Source: Flavobacterium flevense
GTDB lineage: Bacteria; Bacteroidota; Bacteroidia; Flavobacteriales; Flavobacteriaceae
Length of the DNA: 64,000 nt
Assembly (NCBI RefSeq): GCF_900142775.1
Contig: NZ_FRCC01000010.1
Span: 1-64,000, forward strand
Reading direction: 5' to 3'
Position numbers and translations under genes: made by a program. Under the pieces are notes generated by a model that saw only the letters and a program-made list of their open reading frames with translations, was not told where the DNA came from and searched no databases. Position 1 is the stretch's first letter. Every line of letters starts with the position of its first letter. This document shows, piece after piece, positions 52,264 through 62,050 of the stretch.

Positions 52264-53001
52264 ATGAAATTTATAATTAACCTATTGTTTATTTTAACTT
52301 TTGCAGTTAATATTTGGGCTCAGTCACCGGAAAAAATAAGTTATCAGGCAATTATAAGGGGGCAGGATAATAGTCTGGTCGTTAATTCTAAGATTAGCCT
52401 TGCCATTATTATACGGCAACATTCGGTAAATGGTACGAATGTGTTTCAGGAAACTCATTCCGTGTACACTAATGCTAACGGGCTTATTGCAGTGGAAATA
52501 GGAACAGGAAGTAATGTTAATGGGAGTTTTGCGGCTATACCTTGGGAAAACGGACCCTTTTTTATAGAAACACAAGTAGATGCAAGCGGTGGAGCTAATT
52601 ATAATATCATCGGAGTTACCCAACTTTTAAGTGTTCCTTATGCGCTACATGCTAAAACGGCTGAAAGGCTAATATCTTCGGATAACACTAACCCTTATAA
52701 AGCTAAAATTGTTATATTTAACTCTTCAAGAAATGTTGCTGATTCAGATATAAACAATACTATTGAATGTACTTCATCAGCTACATTAACGATGACATCA
52801 GGATTTGATAGTATGTTAACAGGGGATACCATTAATTTAGAAGCTCATAATGGTGCGGTTTTAACGATACAAGCACCTCCCGGAGTCAAAATTAATTACA
52901 ATGAAAACGGAAAAGCAGTATTTAGTAGTAGTACAGGAAATGTTCGGTTTGGTTTTCTCCGAAAGACTGATTCGAATTCCTATATAATATCAGGACAATG
53001 A
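52264..53001 (+). CDS. Secreted beta-sandwich protein, Bacteroidota-specific
   Basis: This 245-residue protein has a signal peptide ending near NIWAQ. The N-terminal ~110 residues match a common Bacteroidota domain: PEKISYQAIIRGQDNSLV, TNANGLIAVEIGTG, FFIETQVDASGGANY and QLLSVPYALHAKTAE. I know this domain from many T9SS and tail-fibre-like proteins, but not its function. The C-terminal ~90 residues (NTIECTSSATLTM...YIISG) contain predicted beta strands. There is no T9SS sorting domain. It overlaps the beta-helix gene by four bases. Confidence 0.8.
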   Translation: MKFIINLLFILTFAVNIWAQSPEKISYQAIIRGQDNSLVVNSKISLAIIIRQHSVNGTNVFQETHSVYTNANGLIAVEIGTGSNVNGSFAAIPWENGPFFIETQVDASGGANYNIIGVTQLLSVPYALHAKTAERLISSDNTNPYKAKIVIFNSSRNVADSDINNTIECTSSATLTMTSGFDSMLTGDTINLEAHNGAVLTIQAPPGVKINYNENGKAVFSSSTGNVRFGFLRKTDSNSYIISGQ

Positions 53002-55157
53002 AAAAATTAATTCTCTTTTTATTCTTTTCAACAGCAATTTTTTCACAAAATTACCAGTATGCCACGGATGATGTTCCGGTTCAAGCTTCGGCATCATCAC
53101 AAGCGGGTACTAATCAACTTGAAGAAATTGAATATTTTAATGCCTTTTTATTACCTGTCACACAAAAGTTGAGTATTCAGGCAGCTTTAGACAGATATGG
53201 TTCTGTACGATTAGAAAAAGGAGATTATTCAGGTGTAAACATAGTATTGCGCAGCAATCAAAGACTTTTTGGGCATCTTTCACTAACTAAAGTCTCAAAT
53301 ATTACCATAGCAGCCGGCAGCAGTAATTTAAAAATCCATAATATCATTTCATCCGGCGGAATCAATTTTCAGGCAGGAGCAGCAATAAGCAATTCGGAAT
53401 TTAAAAACATAGAATCCTCTCCAATACGCTCCGTAGGCGGAATTATCGAAAATAACACTTTTATTAATTTATCAAGATGTGTTTTAAACTGGGATATGAG
53501 TAATTCCGGCTATTTTAGAAATAATAAAATAATTAAGCACCGCATTCATGCTTATTACCCGCAAATAGTAATGAAGGGCAACAGTGCGACTCCCAGCTAC
53601 GGAAACGTTCAATTATGGATAAACATGCTTACTCCCGGAGGTAATGGTGCAGAAATAGACAATCTCAAATCATTAACATGGGTGGGTGTCGATTCTGAAA
53701 GTTGGAACTGGTATAATTACAGCACTAAGCCATTAATAGAAATGAAAAACATGGGAGAGGTAAAAATTGCTTCCCTTTCAGGAGGAAATTTAACTGCTAC
53801 ACCAACTCCGGTTTTTGATATTGCAGCAGATAATGTATCCATTTTTAGAAAATTTATAAGTTCGAAAGCTGCTAAAAAAAGTATTTTGAGAGGAAATACT
53901 AATATGTTTCTGATAGAAAGTAATTCGGAAACTTATGATACCGAAGAAACCACGACAAGATTTGATTTCAAAGGTCATTTTAATAATAAAAACGTCTCGT
54001 TAAATGGTGTTGATATCAGCAGCGCTGTTACGGATACTCCTACACTAAATAAACTGAGCAATACTATTTTAGGGACTCAGAAAAAACCATGGGAAAGGCC
54101 TGTTTTTGAGGCTGTTCCTAACCCTTCAGGCGAAAACTGGATGGCAAACAGAGCCGGAAAAACAGATCAGGCAGCTTACATTCAAAATCTGATAAATACC
54201 AATAATATTGCTGAATTAGAAGAAGGTATTTATTATATAGGTTCTACATTAACCATCAAGAGTAACCAGGGAATTATAGGTAAAGGAACGGGAAAAACAG
54301 CTATTGTAGGTTTAAAAGATGATTTTCCGCTTATTACAGGAGAAAACAGCAAAGGGGAGGTGAAGTTTTATCTGTCTAATTTAACACTTCAGGGTGGAAG
54401 TACAGGACTTAGAATACACCCTTTAAACGGCTCTCAGATTTCAGTGAGTGCCTGTATATTCAGGCATTTAGTTTTTAGAAACCAGAATTATGGTATTCAT
54501 TTAGATAAGTTTTACGGATTTGATAATAATTTTATAGAGCATGTAAGTTTTGTGAATACCAATATTGGTTTCTATCAGGAGGTTGATCCCCTTTATAAAG
54601 GTGTTGGAGAAACTGCTACGATGATGTTTATGGACAAGGTAGTTTTTTACAAATGCCAATGGATTAACAATACTAAAGCATTGAGTTTACTCTCCTTCAG
54701 AGGGTCTAATCTAAACGCTTGGATAGATTGTAATTTTGATAACAACAAAATTGTTGCCGAAATGAGAAACTATGTTTACCCTTTATTTGCCAACTGTAAT
54801 TTCACCAATACAACCGGAGATTATGTTGTGGGAGGAGAATCAAAAGTGGAATTTTATTCCTGTCTGTTTGATAAAAATACAAGCAATGCTACTTTTAGAC
54901 TCTATGGAGCTTATTTAGAGGGTTGTACGCTATTAGACCGTTCCAGCTTATTTAAAACTTTTTCATCCACTGCTTTCATCACTAATTCGACCATAACTGC
55001 CGATATAGGGACATTAAATTCAGGTATGATTGTTAATAGCAGTATGCTTTCTAACCCGGGTTTTAATAAGATGCTGGTCAATATCAACCTGGCTAAGCCA
55101 ACAGTGATTATTGATGCAAAACCTATTCCTTACCCTCAGCTTTTAGTCACTCATTAA
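52998..55157 (+). CDS. Large secreted right-handed beta-helix protein (pectate-lyase-3-like)
   Basis: This 719-residue protein has a signal peptide ending near FSQNYQ. Two related halves are seen. The first (about residues 50-330) has QAALDRYGSVRLEKGDYSG, NQRLFGHLS and SNSEFKNIE. The second (about 385-700) has AAYIQNLINTNNIAELEEGIYYIG, GIIGKGTGKTAIV, HLDKFYGFDNNFIEHV and many short N-C-x-F/x turns. Both fit parallel beta-helix proteins that bind or cleave polysaccharides. No catalytic residues are certain, and there is no C-terminal sorting domain. It overlaps the upstream gene by four bases. It lies directly left of the polysaccharide locus, so polysaccharide binding is plausible. Confidence 0.82.
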   Translation: MKKLILFLFFSTAIFSQNYQYATDDVPVQASASSQAGTNQLEEIEYFNAFLLPVTQKLSIQAALDRYGSVRLEKGDYSGVNIVLRSNQRLFGHLSLTKVSNITIAAGSSNLKIHNIISSGGINFQAGAAISNSEFKNIESSPIRSVGGIIENNTFINLSRCVLNWDMSNSGYFRNNKIIKHRIHAYYPQIVMKGNSATPSYGNVQLWINMLTPGGNGAEIDNLKSLTWVGVDSESWNWYNYSTKPLIEMKNMGEVKIASLSGGNLTATPTPVFDIAADNVSIFRKFISSKAAKKSILRGNTNMFLIESNSETYDTEETTTRFDFKGHFNNKNVSLNGVDISSAVTDTPTLNKLSNTILGTQKKPWERPVFEAVPNPSGENWMANRAGKTDQAAYIQNLINTNNIAELEEGIYYIGSTLTIKSNQGIIGKGTGKTAIVGLKDDFPLITGENSKGEVKFYLSNLTLQGGSTGLRIHPLNGSQISVSACIFRHLVFRNQNYGIHLDKFYGFDNNFIEHVSFVNTNIGFYQEVDPLYKGVGETATMMFMDKVVFYKCQWINNTKALSLLSFRGSNLNAWIDCNFDNNKIVAEMRNYVYPLFANCNFTNTTGDYVVGGESKVEFYSCLFDKNTSNATFRLYGAYLEGCTLLDRSSLFKTFSSTAFITNSTITADIGTLNSGMIVNSSMLSNPGFNKMLVNINLAKPTVIIDAKPIPYPQLLVTH

Positions 55158-55243
55158 AACTAATAAGTCCCGAGGATACTTGGTTTTAAATGATTTGCAT
55201 TTCTATTTAAACGAACCGAATGCTCTTTTTGAGGATATGTTTA

Positions 55244-55447
55244 TTAATTATCTAATTTAAAAATTTCGCTTTTTTTGATTCCTAAAATCTTCACTAATTT
55301 ATCCAGTTTTGATAATTTAAGATCGTCTATTCCTTTTTCAATATTGCTGTATTTCTTAACACTAATCTCCATTTGAATAGCTATATATTCCTGAGTATGA
55401 TTATTCCTTAACCGATACTCTCTAATTTTTGAATAGTAATTTTTCAT
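55244..55447 (-). CDS. Small XRE-family helix-turn-helix regulator
   Basis: This 67-residue protein is essentially one HTH_3 domain: IREYRLRNNHTQEYIAIQMEISVKKYSNIEKGIDDLKLSKLDKLVKILGI. It is convergent with the beta-helix gene and lies downstream of another XRE gene on the same strand (97 bases apart). With no effector domain, it likely acts as a dimeric repressor. It and its neighbour may belong to the regulation of the polysaccharide locus (inference from position). Confidence 0.85.
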   Translation of the reverse strand: MKNYYSKIREYRLRNNHTQEYIAIQMEISVKKYSNIEKGIDDLKLSKLDKLVKILGIKKSEIFKLDN

Positions 55448-55543
55448 GGCCTTAATTTTTTAATACTAATTTTATTCAGTTATTAAACAATTCTATGTGA
55501 TGAATCATTTTAAAAATTAACCATTTTATGTTATGCTTCAGAA

Positions 55544-55774
55544 TCATTTAGTATCATTAAAAAAGAGTGACACATCAAATTTGAATATAAATTCTGTCGA
55601 AACATCCAGAACTTTTGAAATTTCCATTAGTTTTGAAACAGTCAAATCTACATCACCTCTTTCAATTTTACCATATCCACTAGGGCTCATTTTCAATTCT
55701 GCAGCCACATATTCTCGGGTTAAATTTTTTAATTCTCTTATTTTTCTTATATTTTCGTATACTTTCCTATTCAT
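55544..55774 (-). CDS. Small XRE-family helix-turn-helix regulator
   Basis: This 76-residue protein starts at MNRKVYENIRKI; an ATG eight codons upstream (55798) precedes a Phe-rich stretch and is less likely. The HTH covers IRELKNLTREYVAAELKMSPSGYGKIERGDVDLTVSKLMEISKVL. It is distinct from the XRE protein at 55244. The C-terminal tail (EFIFKFDVSLFFN) is hydrophobic. It lies between the second XRE gene and the UpxY gene. Confidence 0.83.
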   Translation of the reverse strand: MNRKVYENIRKIRELKNLTREYVAAELKMSPSGYGKIERGDVDLTVSKLMEISKVLDVSTEFIFKFDVSLFFNDTK

Positions 55775-56188
55775 AAAAAAAAAATTATTGAGCAGCAATT
55801 ATCGCTTTGATATATAAATTTATTTTAAGACAAAAAATTGCTGTTTTACCTTAATAATTCAGCTTCTACGTACTAATTATTAAATGAATATTTATATTAT
55901 AAAATTATCAAATTTGTGTTAAAATAACATTAATGATATAACATAAAAATCATTGTTATAACGTGTTATTTTAGGAAATATTGTAAAAACATACAAAATC
56001 GCTACATTATTTTCATCATTACAAAGTTTATATAAAAATATTTCACTTGTATGAAAATTAACTAATTACTCGATATAATACATTTAAAACCGATTAACTA
56101 CACAAGTTTGTTGAAATAAAAAATAAATAAATTCTCATTTTAAAAGCATACAAAAGCAATTAATAATAAACTTACAAATCCTGATTTT
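55775..56188. other. AT-rich intergenic region between XRE and UpxY genes
   Basis: About 410 bases of extremely AT-rich DNA with no supported reading frame. Short direct repeats such as AAAATAACATTAATGATATAACATAAAA are visible around 55920-55950. It presumably contains the promoter of the XRE gene(s). Nothing else was recognised. Confidence 0.5.
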
Positions 56189-56656
56189 TTAAAGGTGTTT
56201 TACCTTTAAAACATATCCTAAAGATTCTAAAATCAATACATAGTGCGTTTTTGTTATGTCCTTTACTACTGCATTTTGCTCGCAAAAAGGACCGGAATTC
56301 AAATGTATTCGATCACCTATCTGATATTGCATAACTGATATTTCTCTGGCAGTGTCTCCATGCTTGAGCCATTCTTTTATAGTTTCAATTTCCTGATCTT
56401 TGACTATGGCATGTTTGCCCAGCCAAAATAAATATCTTACTATACCAGGAGAATGAAAAACCATATTCCGATCCTTTTCAGCCAGCTTTACAAATATATA
56501 GTGATCAAATAAAGGCACTTCTACCTTAATTTTTCTGTCTGATCTTTGTTTTACTTTTTTAATCATAGGGCAATAACAAGTTACTCCAAACTTTGTTAAT
56601 TGTTCAGTGGCTCTTTTTTCCCATTTGGGTTTTGTATAAACTACATACCATTTCAT
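56189..56656 (-). CDS. UpxY-family transcription antiterminator (NusG-like)
   Basis: This 155-residue NusG paralogue has the N-terminal NGN domain KWYVVYTKPKWEKRATEQL, CYCPMIKKVKQRSDRKIKVEVPLFDHYIFVKL and the FHSPGIVRYLFWLGKHAIV segment. A short C-terminal KOW-like region is ITKTHYVLILESLGYVLKV. UpxY proteins of Bacteroidota prevent premature termination in the leaders of capsule and exopolysaccharide operons. Here it is divergent from the polysaccharide operon starting at 57183, unlike the usual first-gene position. Its length is normal for UpxY. Confidence 0.88.
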   Translation of the reverse strand: MKWYVVYTKPKWEKRATEQLTKFGVTCYCPMIKKVKQRSDRKIKVEVPLFDHYIFVKLAEKDRNMVFHSPGIVRYLFWLGKHAIVKDQEIETIKEWLKHGDTAREISVMQYQIGDRIHLNSGPFCEQNAVVKDITKTHYVLILESLGYVLKVKHL

Positions 56657-57182
56657 ACCGTTACATTTATAAGTTCCTTTTCATTTTATCTAGCCTGGTA
56701 AACGGTTTGCATACATTGTTGCCGGTTAATTATAAATATTACAATATATTGACTGTCAATGTGTTTTTAACCAAAAATAGCAAGGTTAGACATTGCTAAA
56801 ATAAATTGACCGTCTGAAATCAGCCTGTTACTTTTCTACTAATTTTTCCTGATTAAGGATTTATAACCACTAAAAATTTATTCTAAATTCCGCTTACCAT
56901 TCTAATTTTACCCTTGTTATCAAACTATAATTTTATAGGATAGCAACGATTTAAATTTCTGTTTTTTTATCAAAAGAGATTTAAATCAATAAGTAAGAAT
57001 TAAAAAAGATATTCTTTTAGTTTTTACAACTTTTTAATTTTTTTTTGAATAGTTAAAATGTAACTATTCACGGGGTACCCTTATTCAATTTCCAAAAAAA
57101 ACACCATCGAAAGCCTTAACAGGTTTTACTTTCTACACTCGAAGTACCAAAAAAGATTTTTTAATTTTTAAAAAACGAAAAA
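56657..57182. promoter_or_regulatory. 526-base leader/regulatory region of the polysaccharide operon
   Basis: This is the divergent gap between the UpxY-like gene and the cytidylyltransferase gene, with no reading frame supported. On the right, a perfect hairpin GAATAGTTA-AAATG-TAACTATTC spans 57047-57069, followed by the palindrome GGGTACCC (57073-57080), about 105-135 bases before the operon start. On the left, TAGCAA...TTGCTA (56778-56798) is a weaker hairpin. CAAAAATA at 56772-56779 would be a minus-strand -7 box for the UpxY gene. A long untranslated leader is expected for UpxY control, but the regulatory function is inferred. Confidence 0.55.
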
Positions 57183-57608
57183 ATGAAAACTGGAATAACA
57201 TTTAGTGCCTTTGATTTATTACATGCAGGTCATGTAAAAATGCTTGAAGAAGCAAAACAGCATTGTGATTATTTAATAGTAGGTTTACAAACAGATCCGA
57301 CTATTGACCGCCCTACTAAAAATAAACCGACTCAATCAGTAGTCGAGCGTTATATACAACTTAAAGCATGTAAGTTTGTTGATGAAATTGTACCTTATAC
57401 AACGGAGCAGGATTTAGAAGATATTTTAAAATCTTTTAAACTTGATTTGCGCATTGTAGGGGATGAATATAAAGACAGAGATTTTACCGGAAGAAGTTAT
57501 TGTGAGAAAAAAGGAATCGAGTTGTATTTTAATACACGGGATCACCGTTTTTCAAGTACTTCTTTACGTCAGGAAGTATATCAAAATGAACTCTTAAAAG
57601 TTATTTAA
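57183..57608 (+). CDS. Cytidylyltransferase-like nucleotidyltransferase (TagD/RfaE-like)
   Basis: This 141-residue protein of the HxGH nucleotidyltransferase family has ITFSAFDLLHAGHVKMLEEAK at the N terminus (HAGH at about residues 14-17) and RFSSTSLRQE near the end, matching the R-x-SST motif. The family includes glycerol-3-phosphate cytidylyltransferase and sugar nucleotidyltransferases; the middle LRIVGDEYKDRDFTG is typical. It is the first gene of the polysaccharide locus and probably activates a polyol or sugar phosphate for the glycan. The exact substrate is uncertain. Its stop codon overlaps the next start by one base. Confidence 0.9.
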   Translation: MKTGITFSAFDLLHAGHVKMLEEAKQHCDYLIVGLQTDPTIDRPTKNKPTQSVVERYIQLKACKFVDEIVPYTTEQDLEDILKSFKLDLRIVGDEYKDRDFTGRSYCEKKGIELYFNTRDHRFSSTSLRQEVYQNELLKVI

Positions 57609-58609
57609 TGAAAACGAACACGATAACTAACGTAATTTTGACTGGAGGAATTGGCAGCCGCTTATGGCCTCTTTCCAGAAAAAGTCTGCCCAAACAGTAT
57701 CTTGATCTTTTTGACGGAGAATCACTTTTTGAAAAAACAGTCACCAGAAATCAAAGTTTTGCTACTAAGACTATAGTAGTTGGAAATATTGAAAATCATA
57801 AAATGACTGATACCATTATGGCAAAGTTCAATACCACTTTTACCCATATTGTTGAAGCTGTTCCCCGTAATACTGCTGCAGCAATTGCTTTTGCCGCTTT
57901 TGCCTCTAAACCGGAAGATATTTTGCTGATTTCACCTTCTGACCATATTATAGAAGATGGTGTCTATTACAATACTGCTTTGGAAAAAGCAATTGAATTA
58001 GCTAATCAGGATTATCTGGTCACTTTTGGTATAAAACCCACTAAACCCGAAACAGGCTATGGCTACATTGAATTTGAAAATGAAAATGTCATTGCTTTTC
58101 ATGAAAAACCCAATTTTAAAACCGCCACAACCTATTTAAAAAAGGGAAATTACTTTTGGAACAGCGGACTTTTTTGTTTTAAATCAGGGAAATTTTTAGA
58201 AGAACTTGAAAAACAGGAACCGGAAGTTTACAAGGCTTCAAAAAAAGTGTGGGAATCTAATAAAAATGGATTTTTAGATTATGATTTGTCAATGGAAATT
58301 CCTTCGATAAGTATTGATTATGCTGTGATGGAAAGGAGCAAAGACATCAAAGTAGTTCCTGCTCATTTTGCCTGGTCTGACTTAGGTTCTTTCGAATCCG
58401 TATATGATTATTTAGTTCAGAGAAGTTATCCCATGGATGCCAATAAAAACATTGTAATAGGAACCTTAATGCATACCACATTTATTGGTGTTAAAAACTG
58501 TATTCTGGTTTATACTGCCGATGCTTTAATGGTTTTACAAAAAGAAAATTCTCAGGAAGTAAAACAAGTGTACCAACAATTAGAATCGATTGCGTCACCA
58601 TTGCTGTAA
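57608..58609 (+). CDS. manC: Mannose-1-phosphate guanylyltransferase
   Basis: This 333-residue enzyme makes GDP-mannose from mannose-1-phosphate and GTP. The signature GGIGSRLWPLSRKSLPKQYL starts around residue 13. Other motifs are VEAVPRNTAAAIA, ISPSDHIIED, ETGYGYIEF and FWNSGLFCFKSG. It is the short form without a C-terminal phosphomannose isomerase cupin. It supplies the substrate for Gmd and Fcl encoded downstream. It overlaps the upstream gene by one base. Confidence 0.93.
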   Translation: MKTNTITNVILTGGIGSRLWPLSRKSLPKQYLDLFDGESLFEKTVTRNQSFATKTIVVGNIENHKMTDTIMAKFNTTFTHIVEAVPRNTAAAIAFAAFASKPEDILLISPSDHIIEDGVYYNTALEKAIELANQDYLVTFGIKPTKPETGYGYIEFENENVIAFHEKPNFKTATTYLKKGNYFWNSGLFCFKSGKFLEELEKQEPEVYKASKKVWESNKNGFLDYDLSMEIPSISIDYAVMERSKDIKVVPAHFAWSDLGSFESVYDYLVQRSYPMDANKNIVIGTLMHTTFIGVKNCILVYTADALMVLQKENSQEVKQVYQQLESIASPLL

Positions 58610-58716
58610 GGTTTTTGGAACAGATGAAAAATAAATTATAATATTCCATTACCTTTATAATAAAGATGCTGCAATTGCATTTCTTACTTAATTTCTAAAT
58701 ACAAAATAGTCTCAAA

Positions 58717-59670
58717 ATGATTGATAAGAATTCCGTAATATATATCGCAGGCCATAAAGGAATGGTAGGAAGTGCAATTTGGAGAACATTGACTAAAGAA
58801 GGATATGTTAATCTTAATGGGATTTCAAGCAGAAAATTAGATTTAAGAAATCAAAAAGCAGTTCGAAACTACCTTCAAAAAATACAACCAGATGTTATCA
58901 TTGATGCTGCAGCAAAAGTAGGAGGGATTTTGGCCAATAATAATTTTCCATATGAATTTCTAATGGAGAATATGCAAATTCAAAATAACCTTATTAGTGA
59001 AGCTCATTATCTGGGGGTAAAAAAATTCATTTTTTTAGGAAGTTCCTGTATTTATCCCAAATTAGCTTCGCAACCTTTAAAGGAAGAATATTTACTAACA
59101 GCTCCTTTAGAAGCTACTAATGAATGGTATGCTTTAGCAAAAATTACCGGTGTAAAATTGTGCGAAGCCATCCGTAAACAATACGAAAAAGATTTTGTGA
59201 GTTTGATGCCCACAAATTTATACGGTACTCATGATAATTTTGATTTCACAAGTTCACATGTTTTACCTGCTATGATTCGGAAATTTCATGAAGCAAAAGA
59301 AAATAATAATGCTGTAGTGGTTCTTTGGGGAACCGGCAAACCCATGCGGGAATTTCTTTTTGTAGATGATATGGCAGCAGCAGTAGTTTTTGCTTTAGAA
59401 AATCAATTACCTGATTATCTGTACAATGTAGGGACTGGAGAAGATTTGACAATCAATGAATTAGCTGCTACTATCCAGAAAATTGTGGGGCATACAGGTG
59501 ATATTATCTGGGATACTACGAAGCCGGATGGAACCCCGCGTAAATTAATGGATGTTTCTAAAATGCACAGCATCGGATGGAAGCATCAGGTAGATTTAGA
59601 AACCGGTATTCAAAAAACATATAACTGGTTTTTGGAAAACATTGAAGATTTCAAAGTAAAGGAATTTTAA
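58717..59670 (+). CDS. fcl: GDP-L-fucose synthase
   Basis: This 317-residue NAD(P)-dependent epimerase/reductase converts GDP-4-keto-6-deoxy-mannose to GDP-L-fucose. The N-terminal Rossmann motif is IAGHKGMVGSAIWR. The SDR catalytic elements are Ser in FLGSSCIYPK and Tyr-x3-Lys in WYALAKITG. The LMPTNLYGTHDNFDFTSSHVLPA stretch is typical of WcaG/Fcl. It comes before gmd in the operon, although the enzyme acts after it. Confidence 0.94.
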   Translation: MIDKNSVIYIAGHKGMVGSAIWRTLTKEGYVNLNGISSRKLDLRNQKAVRNYLQKIQPDVIIDAAAKVGGILANNNFPYEFLMENMQIQNNLISEAHYLGVKKFIFLGSSCIYPKLASQPLKEEYLLTAPLEATNEWYALAKITGVKLCEAIRKQYEKDFVSLMPTNLYGTHDNFDFTSSHVLPAMIRKFHEAKENNNAVVVLWGTGKPMREFLFVDDMAAAVVFALENQLPDYLYNVGTGEDLTINELAATIQKIVGHTGDIIWDTTKPDGTPRKLMDVSKMHSIGWKHQVDLETGIQKTYNWFLENIEDFKVKEF

Positions 59671-59769
59671 ACTTTAAGTTCCATATCCTAATTACCCTTT
59701 AAAAATTACAATACAATTTTAACTTTTTGCGACTTTTCGCCACAATGCCTTGTGCCTTATATTAAAGAT

Positions 59770-60894
59770 ATGAATCAAATAAAAAAAACAGCTTTCATTA
59801 CGGGAGTAACAGGTCAGGACGGAGCTTATTTAAGTGAATTTTTACTTAAAAAAGGCTATATCGTTCACGGATTAAAAAGACGTTCTTCATTATTTAATAC
59901 CGACAGAATTGATCATTTGTATCAGGATCCGCATGTTGAAAACAGAAATTTCATTTTGCATTATGGTGATATGACTGACAGTACAAATCTGACACGATTG
60001 ATTCAGGAAATTCAGCCTGACGAAATTTATAATTTGGCCGCCATGAGTCACGTAGCCGTATCATTCGAAACTCCGGAATATACCGGAAATGCAGACGGAT
60101 TAGGAACTTTAAGACTTTTAGATGCAGTTCGTTTGTTAGGATTAGAAAAGAAAACGCGAATTTATCAGGCGTCAACTTCTGAATTGTACGGAAAAGTACA
60201 GGAAGTACCGCAATCTGAAACAACACCATTTTATCCACGCTCTCCTTATGCAGTAGCTAAAATGTATGCTTTCTGGATTACGGTAAATTACAGAGAAGCT
60301 TACGGAATGTATGCCTGCAACGGAATTTTATTTAATCATGAATCACCCATTCGAGGAGAAACTTTTGTAACCCGTAAAATTACAAGAGCTACTTCAAGAA
60401 TTGCTTTAGGATTACAGGACAAACTGTATTTAGGAAACCTGGATGCTAAAAGAGATTGGGGACATGCCAAAGATTATGTACGCATGATGTGGATGATTCT
60501 GCAAGCCGAAGAACCGGAAGACTGGGTAATTGCTACCGGAACAACAACTCCTGTTCGTGAATTTGTACGCATGAGTTTTGCTCAGGTAGGGATTGAATTG
60601 GAATTTAAAGGAGAAGGTATTGATGAGAAAGGCTATGTAAAATCCTGCAGTGATCCTGATTATCAGGTGGAAATAGGCAAAGAAGTTCTGGCGGTTGATC
60701 CGGAATATTTTAGACCTACCGAAGTAGATTTACTAATAGGTGATGCCACAAAAGCACAAACTAAACTGGGCTGGAAATGTAAATATGATTTAGCAGAACT
60801 GGTAAAAGACATGATGCAATCAGATTTAAAACTGATGAGAAAAGACCAATATCTGAAAGAAGGAGGTTATACAATCTTAAATTATTTTGAATAA
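59770..60894 (+). CDS. gmd: GDP-mannose 4,6-dehydratase
   Basis: This 374-residue SDR enzyme converts GDP-D-mannose to GDP-4-keto-6-deoxy-D-mannose. Motifs: [47 protein letters not shown], Tyr-x3-Lys in YAVAKMYAF, and [17 protein letters not shown]. The ATG at 59770 was chosen; an in-frame GTG at 59752 is less likely because that stretch is a degraded copy of the GCCACGAAGG intergenic repeat. It provides the intermediate for Fcl. Confidence 0.95.
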   Translation: MNQIKKTAFITGVTGQDGAYLSEFLLKKGYIVHGLKRRSSLFNTDRIDHLYQDPHVENRNFILHYGDMTDSTNLTRLIQEIQPDEIYNLAAMSHVAVSFETPEYTGNADGLGTLRLLDAVRLLGLEKKTRIYQASTSELYGKVQEVPQSETTPFYPRSPYAVAKMYAFWITVNYREAYGMYACNGILFNHESPIRGETFVTRKITRATSRIALGLQDKLYLGNLDAKRDWGHAKDYVRMMWMILQAEEPEDWVIATGTTTPVREFVRMSFAQVGIELEFKGEGIDEKGYVKSCSDPDYQVEIGKEVLAVDPEYFRPTEVDLLIGDATKAQTKLGWKCKYDLAELVKDMMQSDLKLMRKDQYLKEGGYTILNYFE

Positions 60895-60897
60895 GCA

Positions 60898-61980
60898 ATG
60901 CTTCAAAAAATTGTAAATATTTCTCCGGGAAGTTTCAGACTTATTTTAGCTTTGACAGTTGTGGTATTTCATGCTGTTTCCTTTATATCTTTTGGTCACG
61001 CGGTGGTATATATGTTCTTTGTACTAAGCGGTTATTGGATTTTTAAGATGTATTCAGAAAAATATTTAAAATTTGATGATTCTTATTGGGTTTACCTCAA
61101 AAGCCGATTTTTAAGATTGTATCCCATTTATTGGGTCATTTTATTCTTTACATTAAGCTGTTACATCATTCTGCCCGGAGTTTGGGATACCGTTTTAGAA
61201 AATTCTAAAGGCGGAGTAATTTCCAACTTTGTATCTAATTTTTTTGTAATTGGCAACGGAATAAAAAACACCTACTGGTTTATACTTCCGGCCTGGTCTC
61301 TGGCAGTTGAGTTGCAATTTTATATCATAGCGCCACTTTTAGTGCTTTTGCAAAAAAGTAAAAATACCGTTTTTACATTTTTTATAATAAGCAGTTTAGT
61401 CAGCATCATTTTAGTTTATTTCAATGTACAAATTGCTGCTTATGATTCTATTTTGTTATATCTGCCTTATTTTTTGCTGGGTGGTATCGTCTATTTTTGG
61501 AATCTGAAAGTCAATTACAAAGTGGCTAAAACAGCGCTGTTACTGGCGATAGGCTTAATTGTAGTAAGCCATGTTGTTACTGATTTCAGGATGATACTGT
61601 TAGATAAAGAGGAGCAATACCTGTTTTTAGGTTATGCTGTTTCGGAAGTTTTTAACTGCATATTGACTTTAGTTATTTCACCTTTTATTATTTATAATAT
61701 CAGACAACCGGTTAAAAATTTTAAAACAGATTCTTTGCTTTCTTCTATGTCATTTGTCGTTTATTTATTGCACTGGCCGCTATTGCAGATCTATTCTTTT
61801 GCGGTAGAAAATAGCACTTCAGGGGTACTTAAAATGGCATATGCATTGCTGTATTTAATAATTTGCATTGTTTTATCTTACATTATAAGCAGGTATATTG
61901 ATATGGAATTAGAAGATAAAAGAAGGAGCTGGTTAAAAAAAAATGATATTAAAACCAGCAATAATTTAAAAAAGGTTTGA
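60898..61980 (+). CDS. Membrane acyltransferase (AT3 family)
   Basis: This 360-residue integral membrane O-acyltransferase has about ten hydrophobic segments. The N-terminal FRLILALTVVVFHAVSF contains the conserved His of AT3 proteins, and FVLSGYWIFKMYSEKY and SRFLRLYPIYW are characteristic. It probably acetylates or otherwise acylates the surface polysaccharide. It starts three bases after gmd stops, so it is in the same transcript. The modified sugar and donor are not determined. Confidence 0.9.
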   Translation: MLQKIVNISPGSFRLILALTVVVFHAVSFISFGHAVVYMFFVLSGYWIFKMYSEKYLKFDDSYWVYLKSRFLRLYPIYWVILFFTLSCYIILPGVWDTVLENSKGGVISNFVSNFFVIGNGIKNTYWFILPAWSLAVELQFYIIAPLLVLLQKSKNTVFTFFIISSLVSIILVYFNVQIAAYDSILLYLPYFLLGGIVYFWNLKVNYKVAKTALLLAIGLIVVSHVVTDFRMILLDKEEQYLFLGYAVSEVFNCILTLVISPFIIYNIRQPVKNFKTDSLLSSMSFVVYLLHWPLLQIYSFAVENSTSGVLKMAYALLYLIICIVLSYIISRYIDMELEDKRRSWLKKNDIKTSNNLKKV

Positions 61981-62050
61981 TAAGCTATTTAATAAATTCC
62001 AACAGGAGTTTGTTGTTTGTAGATTTTGTACCAATAATTAAAATACACAA

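Noticed and set aside
57047..57080. Known riboswitch class in the polysaccharide leader
   Set aside because: There is only a simple hairpin and a GGGTACCC palindrome; no conserved riboswitch core was recognised.
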